A stretch of DNA of 64,000 nucleotides from Caldilineaceae bacterium (GCA_020846635.1 JADLDO010000019.1:1-64000), one strand, 5' to 3'. Positions 17,607-27,337 are shown, counted from the stretch's first letter. Translations and numbers: made by a program. Notes: generated by a model from the sequence alone, not told the origin.

Positions 17607-19354
17607 CAGTTGCTAGGAGTGGCCGTTGCCTCAGCAGCAGGCTCCTCAGTAGGTTCAGGCGTCGCTTCTTCGGTCGCTTCTTCTGTAGGCTCCACAGTGG
17701 CTTCTTCTGTGGGTTCTTCGGTAGCTTCCTCTGTAGCCTCTGCGGTTGGCTCTTCTGTTGCTTCGGCTGTGGCTTCCACAGTCGCTTCTTCCGTCGGTGC
17801 AACCGTTGGTTCGGCAGTGGCCTCTGCCGCCGGAGCAGCGGAAGATTCTTCACCTGCCACCGGCACAAAGGTCGCCGAAGCAGTCATACCAGGCAGCACC
17901 TTTTCTACCGGCCCATCCGTAAAGCGGATGATTACGGGGAAGGTGACAAACCCGGTTTCTGCGTCCGCAATCGGCGCGATCTGCTCGACAACCCCCGTAA
18001 ATGTATCTTCCGCCAGCGCATAGATGGCAATATGCACCTGCTGGCCCACGGTCACGCGGGCGATATCACGCTGCTCGACATTGACCGTCAGATTCACATC
18101 AGCGGTGTCGGCAAGGGTCGCAACCACGTCGCCTGCCGATGCCTGCTGCCCCAAGTCCACGTTCACAGCCAACACGGTGCCATCAATGGGGGCGACCACC
18201 TGGGCGCTCGACTGTGCCAAGCGCGCATCCTCCAGCGCAATCATCGCCTGGCGCACGCCCAACTCTGCCTGGCGCACTGCTGCCTGTTGTGGCCCTTCCT
18301 GAACATCTGCCAACGAAGCTTCGGCCTCTGCCACAGAGGCTTGGGCCGAAGCCAACTCTGCCGCTGTCGGCTTCAGCCGCAGTTTATTCAATGCATCCTG
18401 CGCGCTTTGGGCTGCGGAGGTTGCCGATTGAATTTGCGACTGTGTGGGCGGCTGGTTGGCCTGATCGTAGGCAGCTTTGGCCTCCTCATAGGAGATGGTG
18501 GCAGTTTGCAGATTGTCTGCTGCCGTCGTTGCCGCGGCTTCAGGCAGCCATGCAATCTTGTCATATTCACGTTGTGCAGCCTGGACAGCAATCTCTGCCC
18601 GTCGCAATGCCGCCTGTGCGAGGATGATCTCGGAATCAGTTGGCCCTGCCTGTAATTCATCAAGGGCTGCCCATGCCGCGGTAGCCGAACTTTCGGCTGC
18701 TGCGAGTTCTTCCGGAGTTGCGCCCGCCTGGACCACGGCTAAATTTTCTTGAGCCAACAGCAAGTTGGCTTCTGCCACGGCGACATCGGCCTCGTCGATC
18801 TCCTTACCGGCCTCCTCAAAGTCGATGCGCGCCGACTCGAAACCGATCTCGGCCTGTTCCACAGCCCAATCCAAATAGGTGGTATCCAGCGCAATCAGAA
18901 GATCGCCCGCGCTGACCGGATCACCGACTTCGACGGCAATATCATCGACGCGGCCACTGGCAGCCAGCACCACTTGGCGGTCACGCACCACGGCAATGAC
19001 ACCCACGGCGTTGAGAGGTCCTGTCGAGGGGCCGCTGGTGGTAGGAATTGTTTGGGCCACATTGGCGGCAATCTGCGCGCTCCCAGCCGCCAGCGTGCCC
19101 ACAGTCGTCTCGTTCGACAGCGGGGCCAGCGCAGGCAAATCTGCCGCGGCCACTTCGGCGAGATCCACCGTAGTCATCTCCGCCGCGCGGTCGTCGGCAA
19201 GGGCTAACTCTCCAACCGTGGGTTGAGACGACGCGGGCAGCATCGCCACAAAGGTCTGAATGACTCGGTCACTATTGGCAACCAAAAAGGTCGCCCCAAA
19301 GCCGAACACGGTGCAAATAACGCACAAAATAGTCCATTTGGCGATCTGTCTCAT
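17606..19354 (-). CDS. HlyD/RND-type membrane fusion (adaptor) protein with Glu/Pro/Thr tail
   Basis: A 582-residue exported adaptor. An N-terminal membrane anchor (about 7-26) is followed by a lipoyl-like half-motif (VAVRDRQVVLAASGRV), a long Ala/Glu-rich coiled-coil hairpin and the second half-motif (DGTVLAVNVDLGQQASAGD), then a beta-barrel domain. The last 75 or so residues are low-complexity Glu/Pro/Thr/Ala repeats. The ATG at 19354 has AGGAG 7 bases upstream; 165 bases of upstream open frame have none. No transporter or outer-membrane partner is adjacent; the next gene is the SH3b/propeller protein. In a single-membrane cell it may pair with an ABC exporter such as MacB. It diverges from the kinase gene. 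Confidence 0.85.
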   Translation of the reverse strand: MRQIAKWTILCVICTVFGFGATFLVANSDRVIQTFVAMLPASSQPTVGELALADDRAAEMTTVDLAEVAAADLPALAPLSNETTVGTLAAGSAQIAANVAQTIPTTSGPSTGPLNAVGVIAVVRDRQVVLAASGRVDDIAVEVGDPVSAGDLLIALDTTYLDWAVEQAEIGFESARIDFEEAGKEIDEADVAVAEANLLLAQENLAVVQAGATPEELAAAESSATAAWAALDELQAGPTDSEIILAQAALRRAEIAVQAAQREYDKIAWLPEAAATTAADNLQTATISYEEAKAAYDQANQPPTQSQIQSATSAAQSAQDALNKLRLKPTAAELASAQASVAEAEASLADVQEGPQQAAVRQAELGVRQAMIALEDARLAQSSAQVVAPIDGTVLAVNVDLGQQASAGDVVATLADTADVNLTVNVEQRDIARVTVGQQVHIAIYALAEDTFTGVVEQIAPIADAETGFVTFPVIIRFTDGPVEKVLPGMTASATFVPVAGEESSAAPAAEATAEPTVAPTEEATVEATAEATEEPTAEATEEATEEPTEEATVEPTEEATEEATPEPTEEPAAEATATPSN

Positions 19355-19705
19355 GCTACTCTCCTGACCATGTGGGGACAGTCCATATGGGTATGCAGAT
19401 GACGCGCCGAAGGCGAAGTCAAAGCAAAATGAAGTTGAAACGCAGAAATAAAGAACTGTTGTATCGTATAAAGAGGATAATGCAGTCAGGTATGCCCCGA
19501 CTGCCATACAGCATACCACCGATTTTCAGTTCTGCGCAAAGGTTGATCGCCGCGCACAGCCACAATAGGGGGATTGAAGACGCTGCAAAATCGGCTATAA
19601 TAAAACGGATCGGCACGCCTGCCCAACGCCGCCATTCACCCTGCGTACCAGCAGCAGGTATTCTCTGTTTGAAGTTTCGTCCATGACTCTAGGAAAGCCG
19701 ATTCT
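19355..19705. other. Divergent intergenic region, HlyD adaptor / kinase
   Basis: About 350 bp between two divergent operons. The only clear element is the candidate kinase promoter at 19574-19601. The stretch near 19415-19500 is AT-rich and purine-rich, with no gene. A divergent promoter for the HlyD-like gene must also lie here but I see no convincing match. Confidence 0.5.
19574..19601 (+). promoter_or_regulatory. Candidate promoter of the kinase-FHA operon
   Basis: TTGAAG (19574-19579) and a perfect TATAAT (19596-19601) are separated by 16 bases. The predicted start near 19608 lies about 100 bases before the kinase ATG. Confidence 0.55.
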
Positions 19706-22700
19706 ATGCTGGCTCCCGGTGCTTTGCTCCAAGAACGCTACCAAATTATCTGCTTAATTGCTCAGGGAGGCGTGGGGGCTGTCTACCAAGCCGTTGACCA
19801 GCGGCTCGGCAACACGGTTGCCATCAAACAGATCATACGCGGCGATGTGACGCTGCGGGCTGCGTTCGAACAGGAGGCGCGCTTGTTGGCCGCGCTTCGT
19901 CACCCCGCCCTGCCCAACGTAACCGACCATTTTAACGATGCATCCGGCCAATTTCTCGTCATGGAGTTTATCCCTGGCGATGACCTCGCCACCCTGGCGC
20001 TGCGACAAACGCAGTCACTCGCCGTAGGCCGGGTACTCCATTGGGCCGACCAACTGCTCGATCTCCTTACCTATCTGCACAGCCAAACGCCCCCCGTGAT
20101 CCACCGGGACATTAAGCCGCATAACTTGAAGCTCAACGCGCAGGGAGCCGTGATCCTGCTCGATTTTGGGTTGGCAAAGGGCGCGCCAGGGCAAACACCC
20201 GCCGGCAGAAGCATCGCCGGCTACACCCTTCACTATGCCCCCCCGGAACAACTGCGTGGTGAACAGAGCGAGCCGCGCTCCGATCTCTATTCCCTGGCTG
20301 CCACCCTCTATGATCTGCTGGCAGTCACCAGGCCGCCGGATGCGCTCCAGCGACTCGCCACCATCGCCACAGGCCAACCCGACCCCCTCCAGCCTTTGCA
20401 GACGCGCAATCCCGCTGTCCCTTTGACCGTTGCCGCTGTGATCCACCAGGCATTGGCCTTATCGCCCCAGGCACGATTTGCCGATGCCGCGGCCATGCGC
20501 CTCGCCTTCCATTCTGCCGGAGGCGACAGCACCGAGATCGTTTCTCGCACAGAACATCTCTCTACATCACATCCCTCGATACCCGGGCCCACTCACAACC
20601 TGCCTGCCCAACTTACCTCCTTTGTCGCGCGAGAAGCAGAAGTCGCCGCGGTACAGCAGCTTCTACAAGGCGATGGCGTGCGCCTGGTGACGCTCACCGG
20701 GCCGGGCGGGATTGGCAAATCACGGCTGGCCCTTGCGATTGCCACTCGCTGCCTGGCAAACTTCCGTGATGGCGTCTTTTTCGTCCTACTCGCCTCGATT
20801 GACGAGATCGCGCTTGTCCTCCCGACAATCGCGCAAACGTTGGGGCTGCGCGAGATGCCCAACACCACGGTACGGCAGAATTTGCATGCACATCTCCAGG
20901 ACAAAGAACTGCTGCTTGTGCTGGATAACTTCGAGCAGGTTGTGACAGCCGCAGCTGAGATCACGGCTCTGCTGGCAGCGGCTCCGCGTCTCAAGATACT
21001 GGTCACCAGCCGGGAGGCGCTCCAGGTGCGCGGCGAACAGGAATTTCCTGTACCCGCGCTGGAATTACCCGACCTCCGGCAACTGCCTGCGTCGGAAGAA
21101 GTCGTCCATTATGCCGCCATCCGGCTCTTTGTCCAGCGCGCCCAGGCTGTCAAACCAGGCTTCACGCTCCACAGCGCCAACGCTGCCGCCATTGTCGAAA
21201 TCTGCAAGCGTTTGGATGGGCTGCCGCTGGCCCTCGAATTAGCAGCAGCCTCCGTGAAATTCCTCTCCGTACAAGCCATCCTCGTGCGGCTGGCAGAGCG
21301 CTTCGAACTGCCCACCATCGGCTTGCGCGATCTGCCGGATCGCCAACGCACCTTACACGCTTCGATTGGATGGAGCTATGATCTGCTCACCGCAGAAGAA
21401 AAAGCCCTCTTTCGGCGGCTCTGTGTCTTTTCCGGCAGCTTCACGCTGGAGGCCGCCGAAGCCCTGGGCCAAAACACGGGCATCGGCAGCGTCCCTGTCC
21501 TCGACATCATCGTCTCCCTGACCGGCAAAAGCCTGCTCAAATCGCTTGAAATTGGCGAGGATGAACCCCGTTTCACCCTACTGGAGACGATTCGTGAGTT
21601 TGGCTTGAAACGTCTTGATGAGGCCGGGGAGACGCAAGCCGCGCGCGCTGCCCACGCTGCCTACTATGACCAACTTGTCCAGGAAGCGGAGCGGCGCATC
21701 TGGGGCGCAGCGGTCGCAGAAAGCGTAAGCCACTTGGATGCGGAAATTGAGAATCTGCGCGCGGCCCTCAGCCATTACCTGGCCCACCCACAGGGAGCCG
21801 AGGCGAGTCTACGCTTCGCCGGTTCGCTCTGGCGTTTTTGGGAGATACGAGGTTACATCCAGGAGGGGCGGGCCTGGCTTGATCGAGCCTTGCAGCGGCG
21901 CGCCGAAGTGCCCCCTGCCAACCGCTGGCTGCCACTGCATGGAGCGGGCAATCTGGCCGTTGATCAGGGAGACTATGCCCTTTCCAATGCCTATTACTTG
22001 GAAGCGCTGCATCTATTACAGGAGATGCTGCTAACCCTGACCGAACCGCTTCAAATCTGGAGAACCCGTCGTGCGATTGGCAACACATTGGCGAATATGG
22101 GACATACGGCCATGCTCCAAAGCCAGTGGGAGGAGGCGGTTGCCCTCAGCGAGGAGGCGATCACCATCCATCGCCAGCTCATTGACGAGCAGAGCCACAA
22201 CCGCACAAATGGCCTGGTTGGGCTGGCGATCCCGATTACGAATTTGGCCCTGATCAAACTCTATCAAAGTCACTATGACCAAGCGGAGGCCTTCGGCACC
22301 GAGGGGCTCACGATCTATCGTGAACTGGGTGATGAGCGCGGCATCGGCTGGAACCTACACACATTAGCCACAGTAGCACGCGATCGCGGCGATTATGGGC
22401 AAGCCACAAAGCTCTATCAAGAGGCAAAACTTCTCTTTGAAAAACTATCGAACCAGACCGATATGGCTTCTCTCTACTTCGATCTAGGAGAGCTGGCAAG
22501 AGTACAAGGCGATCATGCGCAAGCAGAGGTTGAGTACCGGCGCGGCCTCACCCTGGCCCAGACCTTAGGCAGCAAAAAAGAGGAAGCGAACCTGCTGGGC
22601 CGCTTGAGTCTATTGGCTCGTTGTCGCGGCGATTATGCAGCGGCAGCCACTTTGAGCGAACAGAGTATTTTATTGCAGCGCGCAATCGGCAACCTGTTCG

Positions 22701-23086
22701 GCGTGAGTGACGCTCTCCAAATTCGAGGAGAGCTTGCCTTTGCCCAGCGAAATTTTCCCGCAGCCGCCGCCGATCTTCGGGAGAGCCTGAGGCTCAAGGC
22801 ACACTTGGGGAAACGAAAAGGCATCATTGCCTTGCTCAAAACATGGGCTTCCCTGGAGATAGCAGAATCGGGCAGGGCGGATCGAGCCGCGCGCCTGCTG
22901 GCTGCCGCCGAAACGCTGCGCCTGACGATTGGGGTCAATGTGCCACCGTCTGAACACGATACGGATGAGGCCAGGCTCCATGAAATCCGCGCAGCTTTGG
23001 GGCAAAACACCTTTGCCGCGGCCTGGGCAGAGGGTGAAATGATGGATTTTGAACAGGCCATCGCCTCTGTTTTGAATGAGAAGTAG
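19706..23086 (+). CDS. Ser/Thr protein kinase fused to STAND-type ATPase and TPR repeats
   Basis: An 1126-residue multidomain signalling protein. Residues 10-270 form a Hanks-type kinase: Gly loop AQGGVGAVY (19-27), Lys41, HRDIKPHN (133-140) and DFG (153-155), all intact. Residues 300-600 form an NB-ARC/STAND-like ATPase with Walker A GPGGIGKSR (332-340) and Walker B LLLVLDNFEQ (402-411), as in AfsR/LuxR-type regulators. From about 650 to 1080 there are TPR-like helical repeats (for example YDQAEAFGTEGLTIYRELGDE). No membrane segment is visible. The FHA genes that follow, the first only 15 bp downstream, are natural readers of its phosphothreonines. STAND proteins switch on after ligand binding to the repeats, so the kinase may be gated by the ATPase/TPR part. 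Confidence 0.92.
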   Translation: MLAPGALLQERYQIICLIAQGGVGAVYQAVDQRLGNTVAIKQIIRGDVTLRAAFEQEARLLAALRHPALPNVTDHFNDASGQFLVMEFIPGDDLATLALRQTQSLAVGRVLHWADQLLDLLTYLHSQTPPVIHRDIKPHNLKLNAQGAVILLDFGLAKGAPGQTPAGRSIAGYTLHYAPPEQLRGEQSEPRSDLYSLAATLYDLLAVTRPPDALQRLATIATGQPDPLQPLQTRNPAVPLTVAAVIHQALALSPQARFADAAAMRLAFHSAGGDSTEIVSRTEHLSTSHPSIPGPTHNLPAQLTSFVAREAEVAAVQQLLQGDGVRLVTLTGPGGIGKSRLALAIATRCLANFRDGVFFVLLASIDEIALVLPTIAQTLGLREMPNTTVRQNLHAHLQDKELLLVLDNFEQVVTAAAEITALLAAAPRLKILVTSREALQVRGEQEFPVPALELPDLRQLPASEEVVHYAAIRLFVQRAQAVKPGFTLHSANAAAIVEICKRLDGLPLALELAAASVKFLSVQAILVRLAERFELPTIGLRDLPDRQRTLHASIGWSYDLLTAEEKALFRRLCVFSGSFTLEAAEALGQNTGIGSVPVLDIIVSLTGKSLLKSLEIGEDEPRFTLLETIREFGLKRLDEAGETQAARAAHAAYYDQLVQEAERRIWGAAVAESVSHLDAEIENLRAALSHYLAHPQGAEASLRFAGSLWRFWEIRGYIQEGRAWLDRALQRRAEVPPANRWLPLHGAGNLAVDQGDYALSNAYYLEALHLLQEMLLTLTEPLQIWRTRRAIGNTLANMGHTAMLQSQWEEAVALSEEAITIHRQLIDEQSHNRTNGLVGLAIPITNLALIKLYQSHYDQAEAFGTEGLTIYRELGDERGIGWNLHTLATVARDRGDYGQATKLYQEAKLLFEKLSNQTDMASLYFDLGELARVQGDHAQAEVEYRRGLTLAQTLGSKKEEANLLGRLSLLARCRGDYAAAATLSEQSILLQRAIGNLFGVSDALQIRGELAFAQRNFPAAAADLRESLRLKAHLGKRKGIIALLKTWASLEIAESGRADRAARLLAAAETLRLTIGVNVPPSEHDTDEARLHEIRAALGQNTFAAAWAEGEMMDFEQAIASVLNEK

Positions 23087-23101
23087 CAAGGAGAGATTGC
23101 G

Positions 23102-23731
23102 GTGTCCTCGCACCCATCCCAACCGTCTGCACATTTGCTGGCGCTCCACGAAGATGTCCAACCGGCGGAAAGCACGCTGGACGCCGATGTCTATACCCTG
23201 GGCCGTTCGCCCCTCTGCCAGATCGTCGTGCAGCGCAGCATTGTCTCCCGGCTCCATGCCAAGATCGAACGCGAAGGGCCTCGCTATCAACTGGTCGATG
23301 CCGGGAGCGCCAATGGCACTTTTCTCAACGGCAAACGCCTCCAAGCTCCGCACATCTTGAGTGACCGTGACCTGATTGGCCTCGGTGCAGCCACGGCCAT
23401 CCTGCGTTTTCACGACCCCGACCCGACGGTGATCCCGATGACCCGTCTGCGCTATGACGAACGCAGCATGATTTTTTCCCTGGGCAATACACCGCTTGAC
23501 CTCACCCCCGCCCAGTTTCGCCTCCTCCACCATCTCTACCAGTTTGCTGGTGAAGTCTGTACTCGCGAAAGCTGCGCCGCAGCCCTCTGGGGCCACGACT
23601 ATGATCCGGGACTGGATGCGGATGCGCTGGATCGCACGTTCAGCGCTTTGCGCGGCCAGTTACGTCGCATTGATGCCGGTGCCGACCTGATCGAAACGCG
23701 CCGCGGCCTGGGCTACGTACTCAACCTCTAA
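23102..23731 (+). CDS. FHA domain - winged-helix DNA-binding regulator
   Basis: A 209-residue protein. Residues 30-105 form an FHA phosphothreonine-binding domain with GRS, SRLHAKI and SANGTFLNG motifs. Residues 120-209 form an OmpR/PhoB-type winged helix (LTPAQFRLLHHLYQFAGEV, then TRRGLGYVLNL). The start is a GTG preceded by AAGGAG. The kinase stop is only 15 bp upstream, so they are co-translated. EmbR of mycobacteria combines the same two domains in the opposite order with a BTAD domain between; here BTAD is missing. Likely a transcription factor switched by the adjacent kinase. Confidence 0.92.
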   Translation: MSSHPSQPSAHLLALHEDVQPAESTLDADVYTLGRSPLCQIVVQRSIVSRLHAKIEREGPRYQLVDAGSANGTFLNGKRLQAPHILSDRDLIGLGAATAILRFHDPDPTVIPMTRLRYDERSMIFSLGNTPLDLTPAQFRLLHHLYQFAGEVCTRESCAAALWGHDYDPGLDADALDRTFSALRGQLRRIDAGADLIETRRGLGYVLNL

Positions 23732-23922
23732 ACCCCCTCTTCTTCCTATCTACTGCTCCTCTTCTCTTTTCGCGCCCAAAAAGCTTCCATACAAACCTCC
23801 CCAAATCCTCAGACAACCAAGAGGTAAATCGCATGTACAGCGGATGCGATTGCCACTATCTTGGACGTATAGGGTGATGCAGACCCGATGAGCAAGGATG
23901 TAGGCATTTCAGAGGCATATGC

Positions 23923-24231
23923 ATGACGCGTCCAAACCAGCCCGCTCGTCTCATACAGCTTGAGACAGGGCAACCGGCCAGCTATCTGCTCGATGGTGAC
24001 ATCTTCACGATTGGACGCTCGTTACTCTGCCAACTTCGTGTCCCGTATCCGATTGTGTCACGGCTGCATGCAAAGGTTGAGCGCAACGGCACCCAATATC
24101 TTCTCTCCGACATCGGCAGTGCGAATGGCACCTTTCTCAATGGTCGCCGCCTTTGTAAGCCGCATCTGCTGTTGGATGGAGACTTGATTGGGCTGGGCAG
24201 CGCCGCCCCCATCCTGCGGTTTGAGGCCTGA
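23923..24231 (+). CDS. Small FHA domain protein
   Basis: A 102-residue protein that is a single FHA domain. GRSLLCQLRV, SRLHAKVERNG and SANGTFLNGRRL provide the Arg, Ser-Arg-His and Asn residues that bind phosphothreonine. It is very similar to the FHA part of the preceding FHA-winged-helix protein, and probably arose by duplication. It lies 191 bp downstream of it and 31 bp upstream of the secreted repeat protein gene. It could bridge the kinase to other partners or compete with the regulator for phosphorylated sites. Confidence 0.9.
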   Translation: MTRPNQPARLIQLETGQPASYLLDGDIFTIGRSLLCQLRVPYPIVSRLHAKVERNGTQYLLSDIGSANGTFLNGRRLCKPHLLLDGDLIGLGSAAPILRFEA

Positions 24232-24262
24232 GATTCAAAACACGAGATTCCACGGAGGCATA

Positions 24263-27200
24263 ATGTTACGCACGATTCTACTCTCCACGATTATTTCAAT
24301 CTTACTGCTGGCAATGGGGTTGGCAATCGCGCTGTTCTGGAGCGATCGCTTCGCATCGCCGGTCTTTGCCGCCGATATCGAGACACGCCCCCTCTACCTC
24401 CCGGCAGTGCAGAGTGCGCCAGCCGAAGGAACGCCAAACCCCGTAACGCCAGCCCCAGCAACTCCAACGCCGCCCACCCCCCCGTTGACGAGCGCGTTTT
24501 TTGCCGATATGCAGTGGCGAACGAGCAGCGCCAGCATCGCCACCGACGCCCAGGGGGGCAACCACCTTGCCTATGTCTATTATCACGGGCTGGCCGAAAA
24601 TGTCCCCAACACGGGCGTCTATCAATTCTGTGCGCGTGATTGTGACACAGCGGCACAGTGGACGGCTGTCCGCCTGGGTACGGAAGTGAATGAGATCCAA
24701 CTGGCGCTTACGCCGCAGGGTCGCCCGCGCATCCTCTATCGCACGCGCGCCGCCAACAACGGCTGGCATTTCTACTATGGCTCCTGCGATGATCAGTGTA
24801 CGGACGCCGCCCACTGGACATTGACGCACGTCGCCTCTAACGAGGGCATGGCTCCCCTTGAGATAAGCGACGACGAGCTGCCGCAGCGTTACTTTGCGCT
24901 GGATGGAGCAGGCCGCCCGCGCTTTGTCTATAATGATCGTGCGTCCACCCATTATGGCACCTACTATATCTTCTGTGACGAGCGTTGCACCGATGCGAGC
25001 CAGTGGCGCGAAGTGCGTATCAACAAGGACAATGGCAATGTGGGGCCTTATCGGGATGAAGATCTCTTCCACCCCGCGCTGACCTTCTCTCCCAGCGGGC
25101 AGCCCCGCGTTGTCGCCGACGGCGTGTCGATGCAGGATGAGTTCTTCCTCTACTACGTTGCGTGTGACACCGGCTGTGACCAGGTAGGGAATTGGCAGAG
25201 CGCTCCCTTGTTCCCGCGCGGCAATGGCTTTGAATTCTCTTATGACGTAGAAATCAACGCCGACGGTGGTCCGCGCATTGCTTTCTATGAAGGCGCGCAT
25301 GTCAATGGAGGTGGAAACCGCCTGTCGTATGCCTGGTGCAACGACAACTGCACACAGGGCGCAAACTGGCAGCGCAGCGAGCTTGGGCTAGAGACGCTTG
25401 AGGGCCAGGAGCCGGACTTGGAGTTGGACGCCGCCGGACGACCGCACATCGCCTATGCACTCTATCGGGGTGGTGGGCTGGGCTATTCCGTCTGTAGCGC
25501 CGCATGTGAGGGTGCGGGCGCGCAGTGGCAGCATCAAGTCGTGGAAAACCGCACCAAGCTGCAAGAGGATTGGTCTGTCCCCCTGCCGCTCATCTGTAGT
25601 GGCGGGCTGTGGGATGGGCTGACACCGGTGCTTTCCCTGGATGGCAACGGCAACCCGCACATCGCCTATGATGTCACCCACTACGCACGTTGTCACTATG
25701 TGGGCGAGAACGAGTGGGAACCGTGGAGCGAGATGAACCTGGTCTGGCGTGCGGTGCGTGTACGCCTCTCCGGTCGCGGCGCGACCCCCGGCACGCCCAC
25801 CGTTACCCCGACCGTCACGCCAGGCACGCCCACAGCGACTGTTACGCCAGCCACCCCAACCCCCACCGTCACAGTCACGCCTTCTCCCCCACTTCCGGCG
25901 CGACTTGGCAGTGGCCTCTTTCCAGAAACAGCGTGGCGAACGAGCAGCAGCGACATGGCAATCGACCAGGCGAATGGAATCCACCTTGTCTATGTCTACA
26001 CCGAAGCCCTGATTGCACCAGACCCGGATGGGGCCAACAATCCAACCGCTGCGGTCTACCGCTATTGCCCAAGCGCGTGTGAACAGGCGCAGAGCTGGAG
26101 CAGTGTGACGCTGAGTGAAGCGGTAAGCGAGGCGCAAATTGGCATCACACCGGGCGGGAAGCCCCGCCTGCTGCTGCTGGTGCGAGCAGAGGAAGCCACC
26201 GGCCCGGCTGACCGCTATCTCTACGCCGAATGTAATGCGAACTGCACGACGCTCAATGGCTGGCAGCTTAGCCCAATCGTCACAGTCCCGAACGACCTCA
26301 GTTGGCACTGGATCGATGACCCGCAGGACATGGAGGATTGGGCGCGAGAGAGCCAACCCCGGCGCTACTTTGCCCTCGATCCCGCAGGACGCCCCCGCTT
26401 CGTCTATTACCATTACAATACGGATGTCGATCCAAACGGCGTGGGAGCCTACTACGCAGCCTGCAACGACGCCTGCACCACCCCCGGCAACTGGACACAT
26501 ACACGCGTGAGCGAAGTAACGGATTGGTCAGGCACGCTGGAATGGGAAATCCTGGAAAGACCAATCCTGGCCTTCACCCCCGAAGGCTCCCCGCGCATGC
26601 TCGCCGCGGTGCTGCCCCTCGGCATCCTGCGCTTTCCCGGTCTCTATTACCTCGCCTGTGACGCAAACTGTGCGGAGGGAAGCAACTGGCAGAAGGCGCA
26701 GATCGGCAACGGTGACGACGCAAACGGCAATTGGGACATGGCGCTTGATCCGGCAGGACGCCCATACGTGGTGATTTCGACCTGGTGGCAAGAGGGCCTG
26801 CGCTATGCCTGGTGTGATGCCAACTGCCTGGACACCACTAGTTGGCAGGTGGCACAAGGGCCAAACCTGGATGCTCAGGGGCCTGATTTGGAAATGGATG
26901 CTCAGGGAGAGCCGCGCATCGTCTACAAGACCACAGACTATGACGAAACGGGCAACAATCCAGACAACAGCCTCTATTACCTCAAGTGTACCGGCAACTG
27001 TCGTTCAACGGACGCACAATGGCAGAGCGTACGCATTGAAACCAGCGAACATCTGCGCGCAGAGTGGCCCGCAAGCGTACCACCCGCCTGTGCAGCGGGC
27101 GAGTGGTACCAGTTCGTGCCCTCGCTGGCCCTGGCTCCCGCAGGTACGGCACACGTCGCCGTCGACACCGGCTATATTGCCCCATGCCAATACGACGCGG

Positions 27201-27286
27201 CAACGGGGACATGGCAGCCGGGCGAAGACTACACCTACAGTACAGTCTGGCGTGCGGCCCGTACGGTTACCTTCCCGCAGCCCTAA
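24263..27286 (+). CDS. Secreted protein with duplicated Cx3C-W beta-propeller-like halves
   Basis: A 1007-residue exported protein. An N-terminal hydrophobic segment (about 5-25) is a signal peptide or anchor. Two homologous halves follow, each opening with a WRTSS motif and each with six units ending in a C-x3-C-x4to6-W pattern, such as YYGSCDDQCTDAAHW and YYAACNDACTTPGNW. Units also share an A-G-R-P-R-F-V-Y-like turn. A Pro/Thr linker of about 45 residues separates the halves. The layout suggests two disulphide-stapled propellers outside the cell. The ATG at 24263 has GGAGG 7 bases upstream. Family not recognised; ligand or sugar binding at the surface is a reasonable guess. Confidence 0.8.
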   Translation: MLRTILLSTIISILLLAMGLAIALFWSDRFASPVFAADIETRPLYLPAVQSAPAEGTPNPVTPAPATPTPPTPPLTSAFFADMQWRTSSASIATDAQGGNHLAYVYYHGLAENVPNTGVYQFCARDCDTAAQWTAVRLGTEVNEIQLALTPQGRPRILYRTRAANNGWHFYYGSCDDQCTDAAHWTLTHVASNEGMAPLEISDDELPQRYFALDGAGRPRFVYNDRASTHYGTYYIFCDERCTDASQWREVRINKDNGNVGPYRDEDLFHPALTFSPSGQPRVVADGVSMQDEFFLYYVACDTGCDQVGNWQSAPLFPRGNGFEFSYDVEINADGGPRIAFYEGAHVNGGGNRLSYAWCNDNCTQGANWQRSELGLETLEGQEPDLELDAAGRPHIAYALYRGGGLGYSVCSAACEGAGAQWQHQVVENRTKLQEDWSVPLPLICSGGLWDGLTPVLSLDGNGNPHIAYDVTHYARCHYVGENEWEPWSEMNLVWRAVRVRLSGRGATPGTPTVTPTVTPGTPTATVTPATPTPTVTVTPSPPLPARLGSGLFPETAWRTSSSDMAIDQANGIHLVYVYTEALIAPDPDGANNPTAAVYRYCPSACEQAQSWSSVTLSEAVSEAQIGITPGGKPRLLLLVRAEEATGPADRYLYAECNANCTTLNGWQLSPIVTVPNDLSWHWIDDPQDMEDWARESQPRRYFALDPAGRPRFVYYHYNTDVDPNGVGAYYAACNDACTTPGNWTHTRVSEVTDWSGTLEWEILERPILAFTPEGSPRMLAAVLPLGILRFPGLYYLACDANCAEGSNWQKAQIGNGDDANGNWDMALDPAGRPYVVISTWWQEGLRYAWCDANCLDTTSWQVAQGPNLDAQGPDLEMDAQGEPRIVYKTTDYDETGNNPDNSLYYLKCTGNCRSTDAQWQSVRIETSEHLRAEWPASVPPACAAGEWYQFVPSLALAPAGTAHVAVDTGYIAPCQYDAATGTWQPGEDYTYSTVWRAARTVTFPQP

Positions 27287-27337
27287 AACGCCTGGCATCA
27301 GTCGGGCGATGAAACAATCAGTCGCAGGCCAATAAGC

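Noticed and set aside
16890-18023. 377-codon plus-strand frame with ASSVGSTVASSVGS repeats
   Set aside because: The repeats are the antisense reading of the Glu/Pro/Thr tail of the HlyD-like protein.
25388-26500. 370-codon minus-strand frame
   Set aside because: Antisense to the secreted repeat protein; no start signals and no domain.
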